A stretch of 64,000 bases of DNA from Sediminicola sp040566555 (GCF_040566555.1 NZ_JBEWYP010000001.1:620001-684000); one strand, 5' to 3'. Shown: positions 42,640-52,270, counted from the stretch's first letter. A program made the numbers and translations. Notes: generated by a model from the letters alone, not told the origin.

Positions 42640-43224
42640 TTAGGATTTATGCTTGAACAAATAAAAGACTCCAATTTGAAATCCTCTGTTGTAGTTTTTG
42701 GAAGAATCGTCCTCATTAATATTGCTAAGTCCCAAGTTATAACGTGCGTCTACTCCAAAACCTGATGCAGGATGCACATAACTTGCTCCTAAACTTAGGC
42801 CAAAATCGATGGTATTGAAAGAATCATCAAGATCTACTGTTACGCCATCAGCCTTGGCTTTGGCACTGGTTAAAAAACCAACTTGTGGCCCAGCTTGGAT
42901 TCTAAATCCATTATCGTACATGTATTGGAAAAGAACAGGTACATTGATATAATCCAAAGATATTTTCACATCCCCGTTTCCGTCACTGGCTTTTGCCCCT
43001 TGTGTGGAATACACAATTTCTGGCTGTAGACCAAATCTTTCTGATAAGTGGATATGGCCCAAAAGTCCAATATTGTACCCTAATTTACCGTCGATGTCAT
43101 CGGTGTCATCACCACCAATGGTATAGGAGTTTAATCCCCCTTTAATTCCAATATTTACTTCTTGGGCAAAAACAGAACTGGCTGTTGCCAATAGAACTAC
43201 TAAAAAAGCAAAATATTTTTTCAT
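42640..43224 (-). CDS. Outer-membrane beta-barrel protein (porin family)
   Basis: 194 residues. Signal peptide (YFAFLVVLLATASSVFAQ), then VNIGIKGGLNSYTIGG and alternating hydrophobic strands (FRIQAGPQVGFLTSAKAKA; FGLSLGASYVHPASGFGVDA) ending GFQIGVFYLFKHKS, a typical final strand with aromatic near the end. This is the PorT/OmpW-like small barrel of Bacteroidota. It has its own terminator. Confidence 0.88.
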   Translation of the reverse strand: MKKYFAFLVVLLATASSVFAQEVNIGIKGGLNSYTIGGDDTDDIDGKLGYNIGLLGHIHLSERFGLQPEIVYSTQGAKASDGNGDVKISLDYINVPVLFQYMYDNGFRIQAGPQVGFLTSAKAKADGVTVDLDDSFNTIDFGLSLGASYVHPASGFGVDARYNLGLSNINEDDSSKNYNRGFQIGVFYLFKHKS

Positions 43225-43440
43225 AAATCAAATGTTTAAATTAATGTTTAGATTGTTATTTATTACACCGCGAAAGTACAATTTGAATTATTCTGTCTTG
43301 AATAAATTATTAACTCAAATGAATAAAAATGAGTTATAATTAACTCAATCCAATGTTGTTGATACCCTGTAAGTTTAGTCCGCACGCCAGCGACAGGTGG
43401 GTTAATGAGAAATACTTCAAAAAAAGCATTCCCTTAAACA

Positions 43441-43471
43441 AAAAAAGCCCTGATTGCATCAGGACTTTTAT
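43441..43471 (-). terminator. Rho-independent terminator after the secreted protein gene
   Basis: Minus strand: AGTCCTGAT-GCA-ATCAGGGCT stem followed by six or more T residues, 20 bp past the stop at 43491. Confidence 0.85.
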
Positions 43472-43490
43472 ATTGTAATACTATTATAAT

Positions 43491-44039
43491 CTAGTTTTTC
43501 TTATAAATTTTCACTTCCACCTGTTGGGTATCCTTATTGTAGTATTCCACAACAAAATCCCCATTGGCATTGAAATGTCCAATCCCGGAATGAGCTTCCC
43601 CATCTACGATATAATACCCATCGTTACTGGATGCCCAGGATTTTCCAATTTCTACAGATGCATCATCCTCTGGATTATAATTCATTCCAAAACCCTTTTC
43701 ATTGGGAGAGAAAGCATATGTACCACCATCAGAAACAAAATAAGTTTCTGTGGTCAACATATTGAAGCCGGTACTGTCATCATTATCAACATAAACCTCT
43801 TTTTCTACTTTGGTAGTAGCCTTTACGCGACTTTGATCAATTTTGTCCTTATCACTTTTATCCAACTCAACGTTAGCTGTTTCTTTGGTCACCACTTTGA
43901 CACTTTTCTTGGAAACCTTGTCTCCATGGTTCGTTTTAACAGTTTTAACTTCAGTCTCCTGTTTAACTTCCGTAGGTTTCTCTTGTGCGATTAGAGTTCC
44001 AGATAGTATAAGCGCTGCAATAAATAATAAATTTTTCAT
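43491..44039 (-). CDS. Secreted hypothetical protein
   Basis: 182 residues. Signal peptide (LLFIAALILSGTLIAQ), then a lysine/threonine/valine-rich linker (EVKQETEVKTVKTNHGD...) and a C-terminal beta-rich domain with repeated short turns (YFVSDGGTYAFSPNEKGFGM; GYYIVDGEAHSGIGHFNANG). Not a known family. It is probably periplasmic or on the outer membrane surface. Confidence 0.72.
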   Translation of the reverse strand: MKNLLFIAALILSGTLIAQEKPTEVKQETEVKTVKTNHGDKVSKKSVKVVTKETANVELDKSDKDKIDQSRVKATTKVEKEVYVDNDDSTGFNMLTTETYFVSDGGTYAFSPNEKGFGMNYNPEDDASVEIGKSWASSNDGYYIVDGEAHSGIGHFNANGDFVVEYYNKDTQQVEVKIYKKN

Positions 44040-44316
44040 TTGTTTGATTTTTAAAATTATAAGCGTTGTTATTTTTCAGATTGCCACTGCACAAAGATCT
44101 GCATATGCCCCAGCTTTCGCGTTACATATTTTTCGAAAAGAGTTGTATAATTCACATATATTTTTCTCAAGACTATAGAATTATTGTAGATAAGATTGGA
44201 AAAACGCTACGATTTTGAGAATTAAACTTTGTAAAGGCTCCATATAACCCTATTATTACAATACATTCGGAAAAAGAGCATTTTTATTAATAACACTTTT
44301 AAAATAATTTACAATA

Positions 44317-44742
44317 ATAAACAAGAAAGGCGCAATAATTATTATTGAAGATGACGCTGATGACCAAGAATTTTTTAGTGAAGTGTTTAAAGAACTCAAT
44401 TATAAAAATGAAATTATTTTTTTTAATGACGGACAAGAAGCGCTTAATTATTTGATCGGCAATACCATAGAGCCCTTCATAGTTATTTCTGACATCAATA
44501 TGCCAAAACTCAATGGCCTGGAGCTAAGAAAGCAAATTCATGAAAACGAGAGTCTACGTTTAAAAACTATACCTTACTTATTCTTTACAACTAGTGCTGC
44601 ACAAGAAGCTGTAATTGAAGCTTATTCAAAATCTATTCAAGGTTTTTTTATCAAGCCTTCTAGTTTTGAAGGTTTAAAAAGTACAATAAAAACAATAGTT
44701 GAATATTGGCAAAAATGCGAATCACCAAACTATGTTGAGTAA
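44317..44742 (+). CDS. Single-domain response regulator with apparent ATA start
   Basis: The receiver fold is complete only if translation begins at the ATA at 44317: the frame then reads (M)NKKGAIIIIEDDADDQEFF, giving the acidic pocket, with phospho-accepting Asp59 in VISDINMP and FFIKPSSF near the end (141 residues). The first standard start, GTG at 44383, would cut away the first strand and the acidic residues. An in-frame TAA lies four codons before the ATA. Either ATA is used, giving low expression, or the gene has lost its ATG by one base change. It belongs to the CheY-like Rcp1 type. Confidence 0.65.
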   Translation: MNKKGAIIIIEDDADDQEFFSEVFKELNYKNEIIFFNDGQEALNYLIGNTIEPFIVISDINMPKLNGLELRKQIHENESLRLKTIPYLFFTTSAAQEAVIEAYSKSIQGFFIKPSSFEGLKSTIKTIVEYWQKCESPNYVE

Positions 44743-44982
44743 CTAGATAATGGAACAGATAAAATGTTCTAAAAATTTAGTCAGGTAACAATACCAAAAG
44801 GAACCTATTCGCCCGCCATTGATTGGAAGTGAATAGATTCCTAAGTAATTGAAGGTTTATTAAAGTCCAGTTGGTCCTGCCCAAAGGAAATATCGTCTAC
44901 CTTATTTTGAAATGTGGGCAACAACAGAATTAAGTAAATTGTAAAAAACCACAGTGATACTTATACCGGGATCACCCAAAAT

Positions 44983-46659
44983 TTAAACACCTTGTAGTTC
45001 CCTCACCTTTAATATATTTGAAGGTACTTTGGTGCCATTGGAAACCAGCGTTGGTGAAACATAATCGCCATTATCTGAAACTATAGAGGTTACATGTGAG
45101 GCAGAGTTTTCTATCTTGTATTCTTTTCTGAATCCAAAGAGTGTTACATTAATATTTCGCTCCCCTGCCCCTTCATTTACAAAATCTTTAATTAATTGAA
45201 GGACATCATGATCAATATATACCGTTCCAGAGGCATCTATCACAATTTTGCTTGCTTCAGGAAGATGGGCAAAAGTTTGTTTTATAGCGGCTTTATTCAA
45301 AAATGACACCTCCTGAGCCAATTCCATATAGATCGTTTCTCCCTCATTGTGCTTATCCTTTTTAAAGAAGTACGCTAATTTTAAATTTCCCCTTAGGATA
45401 AAATAAACACTAACGGCCAAACCTATTCCTACCCCCATCAATAAATCTGTCATAACTATTGCCACAACGGTGACCAGAAACGGGATAAACTGAAATTTCT
45501 TACTGTTTTTCCACATGTGGACAAAAATACGTGGACTGGCCAATTTATAACCTATTACCAATAAAACAGCAGCAAGCGATGCCAAAGGAATTTTATTCAA
45601 TAAAAAAGGAATGGCCAATACGGCTAACATTAAGAAAACACCGTGGGAGATGGCCGCAATTTTGGTCTTCCCTCCAGAAGCAACGTTTGCCGAAGTCCGC
45701 ACAATTACAGAAGTTACAGGAATCCCCCCTATTAAACAACTCAACATATTGCCTATCCCCTGGGCTTTTAATTCCCTATTGGTGTTGGTATATCTTTTCA
45801 ATGGGTCCATTTTATCCGCAGCCTCTATACATAACAAGGTTTCTATACTTGCCACGGCTGCAATGGTGAAGGCGACCACCCAAATTTCTGCATTAGCTAT
45901 TTGGGAGAAATCTGGCATACTGAACTGATTCCAAAATTGTCCCAAGGATTCAGGTACGGGTAGATTTACCAAATGATCTTGTTTAATGGCGAGTGAAGAG
46001 CCTGTAGCTTTGAAAATCTCATTTATTCCTATCCCTGCCAAAACAGCAACTAAAGCTCCGGGAATGGACTTAATTTTCTTCAAGAAAGGTACTTTTATAA
46101 AAGCGATCAATATGGATAAGGAAACCAATACAACGACTAATGCTCCAGGATGAATATAATTGACGGCCTTGGCCAACGTTACAAAAATTTGATGTTCCCC
46201 AGCTGCATTGATAAAGAAATAATCCCCTTCGTGCATTTCATCAAAACCTACCGCATGAGGCAGTTGTGATAAAATGATTATAATGCCTATAGCAGCCAAC
46301 ATTCCCTCTATCACATTGGAGGGTAAGTAATTTGAGAGAACCCCTGCTTTTATAAACCCTAGAATAATCTGGATGGCCCCAGCCAAAACACCGGCCAATA
46401 AAAACGCCTCAAACGATCCTAAGCTGGCAATTGCTGCTAAAACAATGGCTGTTAATCCGGCCGCTGGACCAGAAACGCTAAGTTGGGAACCACTGAGTGT
46501 CCCCACGACGATACCGGCGACAACACCTGAGATGATTCCTGAAAATAAAGGTGCGCCACTGGCAAGGGCAATACCCAAACATAGTGGCAAGGCGACCAAA
46601 AAGACCACCAAGCCCGATTTAATATCTGACTTTAAATATTTTGTTGTGAAATTTTTCAT
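44983..46659 (-). CDS. SulP family anion transporter with STAS-like domain
   Basis: 558 residues. About eleven membrane helices with GLVVFLVALPLCLGIALASGAP and SGPAAGLTAIVLAAIA, a branch of SulP common near carbonic anhydrase genes and thought to carry bicarbonate or sulfate. The C-terminal part (ASKIVIDASGTVYIDHDVLQLIKDF) is STAS-like. It is the last gene of an operon with an OmpR regulator, a sensor kinase and a USP-like protein. The link suggests regulated anion uptake under stress. Confidence 0.88.
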   Translation of the reverse strand: MKNFTTKYLKSDIKSGLVVFLVALPLCLGIALASGAPLFSGIISGVVAGIVVGTLSGSQLSVSGPAAGLTAIVLAAIASLGSFEAFLLAGVLAGAIQIILGFIKAGVLSNYLPSNVIEGMLAAIGIIIILSQLPHAVGFDEMHEGDYFFINAAGEHQIFVTLAKAVNYIHPGALVVVLVSLSILIAFIKVPFLKKIKSIPGALVAVLAGIGINEIFKATGSSLAIKQDHLVNLPVPESLGQFWNQFSMPDFSQIANAEIWVVAFTIAAVASIETLLCIEAADKMDPLKRYTNTNRELKAQGIGNMLSCLIGGIPVTSVIVRTSANVASGGKTKIAAISHGVFLMLAVLAIPFLLNKIPLASLAAVLLVIGYKLASPRIFVHMWKNSKKFQFIPFLVTVVAIVMTDLLMGVGIGLAVSVYFILRGNLKLAYFFKKDKHNEGETIYMELAQEVSFLNKAAIKQTFAHLPEASKIVIDASGTVYIDHDVLQLIKDFVNEGAGERNINVTLFGFRKEYKIENSASHVTSIVSDNGDYVSPTLVSNGTKVPSNILKVRELQGV

Positions 46660-46706
46660 AGCTGTATTGATTATATAATTTGCAAGAACTATTGTGACAC
46701 AATAGT

Positions 46707-47186
46707 TTAACTAAAAAGACTTAATATTGAGAATTTTCTTTGAGGGACCTCTTCTGTACACTCCATGGGAGCTTCAATGATATTTTTTACGTTTTTCTTA
46801 ATGAATTTTGTTGTATCAAACCATTTTCGATCCTCGCAATACAGAGTTTTTTGTTTTGGAACAACGGCATCATGGGCATCCAGCTGTTCTAAAAAATTCC
46901 GGAAAGCATAAGAATTGATACCCGTAAATAGTTCGAAAGATATCCTTTCAATATTCTTCTTATGCTCCATATTGATTCGGTGTATGGATGCATTAAACTT
47001 CTCATTAAGTTGCTTGCGCACCTGTGTTCTTGTTCTGAATCGGGTAAGGTCCCACCGGGTATCCGGCAACTTATGGCCCGCGATCAAAATAATATCCAGT
47101 TTTTTGTCCGGGAAATTTAGAATTGCATATTCAATCAGTTGTAATGATTCAATGGTGAAATCTGTAGGAATTAGTACTTTTCTCAT
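46707..47186 (-). CDS. Universal-stress-like protein, single domain
   Basis: 159 residues from ATG 47186 (MRKVLIPTDFTIESLQLIEY), the opening of UspA proteins. The rest is diverged: no glycine ATP-binding motif is seen at the C-terminus, and a basic helix (RWDLTRFRTRTQVRKQLNEK) follows. It may be a non-ATP USP. It stands between the sensor kinase and SulP genes, 48 bp before the latter. Confidence 0.72.
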   Translation of the reverse strand: MRKVLIPTDFTIESLQLIEYAILNFPDKKLDIILIAGHKLPDTRWDLTRFRTRTQVRKQLNEKFNASIHRINMEHKKNIERISFELFTGINSYAFRNFLEQLDAHDAVVPKQKTLYCEDRKWFDTTKFIKKNVKNIIEAPMECTEEVPQRKFSILSLFS

Positions 47187-47276
47187 TCTACTAGCTTTTT
47201 TTTTGGCAAACATAATTGCCTAATGTTAGAGCCAGATAAGAGTGAAATTAGAACGAGATTAGAATATTGGGATCTC

Positions 47277-48656
47277 TTAGGAATTATAGGTGTTCTTATT
47301 GGGAAGTTTTATTTTTACTATAGTTCCCTTATCTATTTGGGAAAGAACCCTTATTTCTCCCGAATGCATTTTAATGACCCGATAAGCCAGAGGTAGGCCA
47401 AATCCAAACCCCTCAATACCCCTTACATTTGAAGCCCGAAAAAAGGGCTCATAGATATTCTTTAATTCATCCTCTGGAATGCCGACACCTTCATCTGTTA
47501 CAGTGAACATGATGTGATCGGCATCTGATAAGATTTTTAAGATTACTTTACTGTTTTTCGAAAACTTACATGCATTCTCCAAAATATTGCTCAATGCTAC
47601 ATTCAATAGAGATTCACTACCCAAAAGGGTAATGGCTTCTTCATTTTCGGGCAAATCCTCAAAATCCAAGATGATTTGATTAAAGGGAATGGACATATCT
47701 AGGTTCTTTTTTATGTCCAACACCAATTCATCTGCGCGAATGACATCAATTACCAGTCCTTTGGAATCAAAATCTGTTTTGGCCAGTTTTAGAAGCCCGT
47801 TGACTAAAAAGTCAAGTCGAGAGGCCTCGAGGTCTATGTTTTTGAGAATCGCATGGTAATTCGCGGCACTTCTTTCTTTGTTGAGTGCAATCTCCGTCTG
47901 ACCCAGGATGGCAGTAAGCGGATTTCTTAGTTCGTGGGACGCATTATTGATGAAGTTACTTTGCAGGTCGAAAGATATTTGTAGCCTATCCAGCATATTG
48001 TTGAATGTTCTTGACATATCGGTAAGCTCATCCCTGCCATTTGTAGTTTCCAAACGGAACGATAAGTTATCTGCACGTATGGAATTGACTTCATTGATGA
48101 TTTTGGAAATAGGACTTAAAGCCTGCTTTGCATAGTATCTCCCCAAGATGAAGATAAAAACTATACTTACAAAAAATGCGATTATCAGAGTGTTCCGCAA
48201 ATTATCAAGTTTCCCAACCCCATAAAGATCCCTCGCAGACAGTACAACAATAAAGTCCCCTTCATTGTCATGATAAAGCAATCCTGTGTAGTAATATTCC
48301 CCTTGCTTTAATTCCGCATATTCCTTAGTAAATATTTTACGAAAAAAACTTTCGGGCAATGTATTGTCCAGCTCAACCAATGGCTTTTTTAGAGCTGCAT
48401 CTACAGGATAAATAACTTCCGTTTCATTGGGCAAAGTCTGTAAATGGCGAATCCTGATATCATCATAGATATCTATGTTTAATTCATCTGCCTCTAAATA
48501 TGCTTGAGCTGCGATGGTAGCCCTTTGACTTAAGCGCAGATAAAATTCACTTTCCGTATATTCCTTTGAAATGTAATAAACAAGAATAAAAATACCAGTT
48601 AAAAACAAGCTGGTCAATACAATAAATACCGATGTGATTTTTGTTCTTAACTGCAT
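47277..48656 (-). CDS. Membrane sensor histidine kinase with HAMP domain
   Basis: 459 residues. First helix at 8-29, periplasmic sensor domain 30-153, second helix 154-174, HAMP at 175-228, HisKA with His241 (NASHELRNPLTAI) and HATPase (DEGVGIPEDELKNIYEPFFR; GFGFGLPLAYRVIKMH). ATG at 48656 is preferred to an upstream TTG and leaves an 11-nt gap to the regulator gene. It phosphorylates the OmpR-type regulator encoded just upstream. Confidence 0.92.
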   Translation of the reverse strand: MQLRTKITSVFIVLTSLFLTGIFILVYYISKEYTESEFYLRLSQRATIAAQAYLEADELNIDIYDDIRIRHLQTLPNETEVIYPVDAALKKPLVELDNTLPESFFRKIFTKEYAELKQGEYYYTGLLYHDNEGDFIVVLSARDLYGVGKLDNLRNTLIIAFFVSIVFIFILGRYYAKQALSPISKIINEVNSIRADNLSFRLETTNGRDELTDMSRTFNNMLDRLQISFDLQSNFINNASHELRNPLTAILGQTEIALNKERSAANYHAILKNIDLEASRLDFLVNGLLKLAKTDFDSKGLVIDVIRADELVLDIKKNLDMSIPFNQIILDFEDLPENEEAITLLGSESLLNVALSNILENACKFSKNSKVILKILSDADHIMFTVTDEGVGIPEDELKNIYEPFFRASNVRGIEGFGFGLPLAYRVIKMHSGEIRVLSQIDKGTIVKIKLPNKNTYNS

Positions 48657-48667
48657 AAAACGAAAAA

Positions 48668-49351
48668 TCAATTTTTAAGAACATAACCCATGCCAATTAC
48701 CGTATGTATTAGTTTTACTTCATAATTCTTATCTATTTTGTTTCTTAAATAGTTAACATATACGTCTACAACGTTGGTACCCATATTAAAATTAATATCC
48801 CAAACGCCTTCCAAGATATCAATGCGACTTAGCACTCTATTACTGTTTTCTAATAGATATTCTAGCAATCTAAATTCTGTAGAAGTCAGTTTAATCTCAT
48901 TGCCGGCCCTTTTTACGATTTTAGCATCCCTGTCTAACTCTAAATCGTCTAAATACAATTTCTCATTGTTGTCTATTCTAAAGCCTTTGTGTCTTGTATG
49001 GGCTCTGATTCTGGCCAACAACTCCTTGAATTTAAAAGGTTTTACCAAGTAATCATCCGCACCGGCATCCAAGCCCTTGACAATATTATCCGTCGTGCCC
49101 AAGGCCGTAAGCATAATAATTGGGATATTGGCATTCCTTGTAGCCCTTATTTTCCTTGCTACTTCACGGCCATCCATCCCAGGGAGTATGACATCAAGAA
49201 CCACCAAATCTATATTTCTTACATTCAGCAATTCCAGGCCTTTAAGACCGTCATAAGCCACTAATACCTTGTAACCAGATTCTTTCAGTCCTTGACTTAT
49301 GAATGCGGCAACATTTGGCTCATCTTCTATGACTAGTATCTGCTTTGCGAT
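48668..49351 (-). CDS. OmpR-family response regulator with apparent ATC start
   Basis: Read from an ATC at 49351 the frame gives (M)AKQILVIEDEPNVAAFISQ and a complete receiver domain with Asp53 in VLDVILPGMDG and KPF near 103, then a winged helix (LTSTEFRLLEYLLENSNRVL; VNYLRNKID), 227 residues. The first standard start, GTG at 49261, would remove the first 30 residues with the acidic pocket. In-frame TAA lies four codons upstream of the ATC. So a non-standard start or a lost ATG is likely. It heads the operon with the HAMP kinase. Confidence 0.8.
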   Translation of the reverse strand: MAKQILVIEDEPNVAAFISQGLKESGYKVLVAYDGLKGLELLNVRNIDLVVLDVILPGMDGREVARKIRATRNANIPIIMLTALGTTDNIVKGLDAGADDYLVKPFKFKELLARIRAHTRHKGFRIDNNEKLYLDDLELDRDAKIVKRAGNEIKLTSTEFRLLEYLLENSNRVLSRIDILEGVWDINFNMGTNVVDVYVNYLRNKIDKNYEVKLIHTVIGMGYVLKN

Positions 49352-49527
49352 TGTAAGTGTATTTTAGGGATTGAAATTGGACAAAGATAAATTATTGTCT
49401 AATTTGAAGTTCTTTAAAACATTAGAATTTAATTAGAAAAATAAACGAAGGTAATAAATGCTCAAAATTTGGTCATCCAACTTCTTTGTGCTTTCTTACT
49501 TATCTGCATGTAAAAACCATTCATTTC

Positions 49528-49995
49528 ATGAAGCATATAAAAAGCAAAATCAGCCTCATGGCTTTCCTTCTTTTTTCTTCCTTTAATTTATTTGCCCAAA
49601 ACTATTCGGGGGAACAAAAGGACATTGATGCCATTTTGAAGAACATCGAGAATTTTTCCCAATACTACATGAATGCCGATTACCCAATGTTGGCATCATG
49701 TTATACGTTAGATGGAAAAATATTTCCCAATAATGCCCAGATCATAGAGGGAAGAGATGCTATTGAAAAAAGATGGACACTTCCCCAAAGTGTTGCAATT
49801 TTAAAGCACCAAGTGACCCCCATAGAAATCAAGGTGATCAACGAGTATGCCTATGACTATGGGATATATGAAGGTGAGACGCTAAGGGCCAATGGGAGTA
49901 CAATCTCTTGGAAAGGAAAATACGTGATTGTTTGGAAAAAAATAGATGGGGAATGGAAAATTTATTTAGATATCTGGAACGACATTAAAGCCTAA
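49528..49995 (+). CDS. Exported SnoaL/DUF4440-like protein
   Basis: 155 residues. Signal peptide (ISLMAFLLFSSFNLFAQ) then a domain of the NTF2-like fold: DIDAILKNIENFSQYYMNADYP, YTLDGKIFPNNAQIIEGRDAI and VWKKIDGEWKIYLDIWN. Such proteins bind small ligands or act as isomerases. Start at 49528 is set by the signal sequence; a longer frame with a TTG is rejected. No partner gene is evident. Confidence 0.8.
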   Translation: MKHIKSKISLMAFLLFSSFNLFAQNYSGEQKDIDAILKNIENFSQYYMNADYPMLASCYTLDGKIFPNNAQIIEGRDAIEKRWTLPQSVAILKHQVTPIEIKVINEYAYDYGIYEGETLRANGSTISWKGKYVIVWKKIDGEWKIYLDIWNDIKA

Positions 49996-50110
49996 GGTTA
50001 CAAAACTCTCCCTAAGTAAAACAAGATTTAAAGGTGAGCTCCAATCTCCTATTATGGAAATCCTTACATTTAAGTATCTTTAAATAGCGAAATTAGTACC
50101 TAAACATATC

Positions 50111-50560
50111 ATGATTAAACAAGCCCGTGAAATCCCCATTATCGTAGAACAAGAATACAATGTGCCCGTTTCTTTACTTTGGGTTGCCATTACTAATCTG
50201 GATCATATGAAAGGCTGGTTCTTTGATAACATCCCCGCCTTCGAACCCATAGTTGGATTCCAAACCAGTTTTCCAGTGCATTTGGAGGAACGCACTTTTA
50301 CCCATCAGTGGTCTATTATAAAGGTGGTGCCACTTAAAAAAATCACTTACCATTGGAGCTACTCAGAATTTGAAGGAGAAGGTTTGGTGACCTTTGAACT
50401 ATTCGACGATGGGGACAAAAGCAGCCTCCGTCTTACCAACGTGGGGTTAGAAACGTTTCCAGACGATATCCCTGAATTTTCCAGGGAGAGTGCCGAAAAT
50501 GGGTGGGATTACTTCATCAAACAAAACCTTAAAAAGTACCTTGAAACAAGCTTGCACTAG
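50111..50560 (+). CDS. SRPBCC/AHSA1-like domain protein
   Basis: 149 residues with the helix-grip fold: IVEQEYNVPVSLLWVAITNLDHMKGWF at the start and WDYFIKQNLKKYLETSL as the C-terminal helix. Pockets of this type bind hydrophobic ligands; members are used in Hsp90 activation or as small-molecule binding proteins. No more can be said. It is 30 bp upstream of the YdeI-like gene. Confidence 0.85.
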   Translation: MIKQAREIPIIVEQEYNVPVSLLWVAITNLDHMKGWFFDNIPAFEPIVGFQTSFPVHLEERTFTHQWSIIKVVPLKKITYHWSYSEFEGEGLVTFELFDDGDKSSLRLTNVGLETFPDDIPEFSRESAENGWDYFIKQNLKKYLETSLH

Positions 50561-50590
50561 TCTAAACAAACAACCTTTAAGTCCCCTATA

Positions 50591-51148
50591 ATGAATCAGA
50601 ATTTTTTTGCGACCCCATCCGAATTTAGAAACTGGCTAGAGGCCCATCACGAAATGGATAAAGAAGTGCTGGTAGGGTATTACAAGGTAAAAAGCAACAA
50701 ACCCAGTATGACCTGGTCAGAATCCGTGGATGTGGCACTCTGTTACGGTTGGATCGATGGGGTAAGGACATCTATAGACCATGAGCGGTATTCTATCCGA
50801 TTTACCCCAAGAAAACGCAATAGCATATGGAGTGCCGTGAATATTAGTAAGATGGACGACCTCATAAAAAGTGGGAGGATGACCCAAAAAGGACTGGCAA
50901 GTTTTGAATTACGGCAAGAAAGTAAATCTCGAATATATTCCTACGAAAAGGAGCCCGAACTTCTCTCCAAGGCATATGAAAATAAGTTTAAGGCCAACAA
51001 AGGAGCCTGGAAATTTTTCATTGCCCAGGCCCCTTCATATCGATCCAAAATCATCCATAGGATCATGTCCGCCAAACAGGAGAAAACAAGGCTTGCCCGA
51101 TTAGAAAATGCCATCATTGAAAGTGCCAATCAAAAACGCCTCAAATAA
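50591..51148 (+). CDS. YdeI/OmpD-associated family protein
   Basis: 185 residues. The start FATPSEFRNWLEAHHEMDKEV, then WSESVDVALCYGWIDG, and RFTPRKRNSIWSAVNISKM are the family signature, which includes bacteriocin-protection proteins. The C-terminus is a basic helix (RLARLENAIIESANQKRLK). It is cytoplasmic. It lies 6 nt before the next membrane protein gene. Confidence 0.88.
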   Translation: MNQNFFATPSEFRNWLEAHHEMDKEVLVGYYKVKSNKPSMTWSESVDVALCYGWIDGVRTSIDHERYSIRFTPRKRNSIWSAVNISKMDDLIKSGRMTQKGLASFELRQESKSRIYSYEKEPELLSKAYENKFKANKGAWKFFIAQAPSYRSKIIHRIMSAKQEKTRLARLENAIIESANQKRLK

Positions 51149-51154
51149 GAACTA

Positions 51155-51574
51155 ATGCAATTTTTAAAACGGTTGCTCCTTGGTGCTTGTGCCGGTCTCG
51201 TTTCGGGAACCATCATTTTAGGCATTGGAGGGCGATTGGCCATGAGACTCATAGCCATGCTCGGAGGCCTTCCGGGAGGCTTTAGCTGGGGCGGGTCCTT
51301 GGAAGTGGTCGCTTTAGGATTACTTATTGGTCTCCTTTCCGGTGCCCTATTTGGTTTGATCGAAAAGTTAGGGTTTCAAAAACGTGCATATTCCGGCTTG
51401 CTCTACGGCGCATTGGTTTTTGGAAGTATCATCATCTTACCTATAGAAGGAAAAGGTGCCGCAGCTGGGTTCCCAAAGCTATTGCTTATTATCTATTTAA
51501 TCTTTGGCAACCTATTTCTCTTATATGGATGGGCATTGGCCAGCCTATTTGATCATTGGTACTCAAGAACGTAA
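51155..51574 (+). CDS. Membrane protein of unknown function
   Basis: 139 residues, four membrane helices with many glycines (LLGACAGLVSGTIILGIGG; VVALGLLIGLLSGALFGLIE; GLLYGALVFGSIIILPIE; LLIIYLIFGNLFLLYGWAL). Family not recognised. The gene is followed after 46 bp by a VanZ family gene. Confidence 0.7.
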   Translation: MQFLKRLLLGACAGLVSGTIILGIGGRLAMRLIAMLGGLPGGFSWGGSLEVVALGLLIGLLSGALFGLIEKLGFQKRAYSGLLYGALVFGSIIILPIEGKGAAAGFPKLLLIIYLIFGNLFLLYGWALASLFDHWYSRT

Positions 51575-51620
51575 AAGGGGGCATAACCACCAATTAAAAA
51601 AGAAATGCTACCTTAATGTC

Positions 51621-52181
51621 ATGGCTTTCTTCAGATCTTCTCGGGAAAAAAGACTTTGGACATGGTCCTTAGTAGTACTTATGGGGATTTATGCCACCCT
51701 TCTGATAAGCAAGCCCCTAATGGACAAAATGCGCGAAAGCGGAATTACCGTGGCAGGTTTTCTGGCTGTTATGTTCTTGGTAGCCCTTACCGTGGTCTTG
51801 CACGGTTTAAAAGTGAAGATGGGAAAAACCGAAATTATTGTCTGGATCGGTATTGGCGCTGTTTACCTGATGGTTTTGTTGCGAATTACCGTTCTAGTGG
51901 AGCGGAGCCACCTGATGGAGTACAGTGTCCTCGCTGTCTTTATCCACGAAGCCCTTATGGAACGCAAGAAACAAGGGGGGGAAATTGGTTTTCCGGCCCT
52001 CCTAGCCATAGGCCTGACCATCCTTTTTGGGGCTATCGATGAAGGCATACAATTCTTTCTACCCCACCGGGTCTTTGATATCCAGGATATCATTTTTAAT
52101 TCCATGGCGGCCGTGATGGCCATGGGTTCCACTAAGGCACTGAGTTGGGCCCGTAAAAAGATCAATAGGGACAAAGGATGA
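51621..52181 (+). CDS. VanZ family membrane protein
   Basis: 186 residues, five hydrophobic segments, with the VanZ-type motif GAIDEGIQFFLPHRVFDIQDI followed by IIFNSMAAVMAMG. VanZ relatives affect glycopeptide or envelope behaviour; the true role is unknown. ATG at 51621 is preferred, as the longer frame overlaps the previous gene. Confidence 0.83.
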   Translation: MAFFRSSREKRLWTWSLVVLMGIYATLLISKPLMDKMRESGITVAGFLAVMFLVALTVVLHGLKVKMGKTEIIVWIGIGAVYLMVLLRITVLVERSHLMEYSVLAVFIHEALMERKKQGGEIGFPALLAIGLTILFGAIDEGIQFFLPHRVFDIQDIIFNSMAAVMAMGSTKALSWARKKINRDKG

Positions 52182-52270
52182 GGTGGTGTTCCCGCTTCCA
52201 ACAAAAATTAAAGGTCCGTTTCTACTTCCCACCAAAATCGATATATTTAATGATCAAACCATATTAGCCA

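Noticed and set aside
43524..43994. 156-codon plus-strand frame
   Set aside because: Antisense of the secreted protein gene at 43491-44039.
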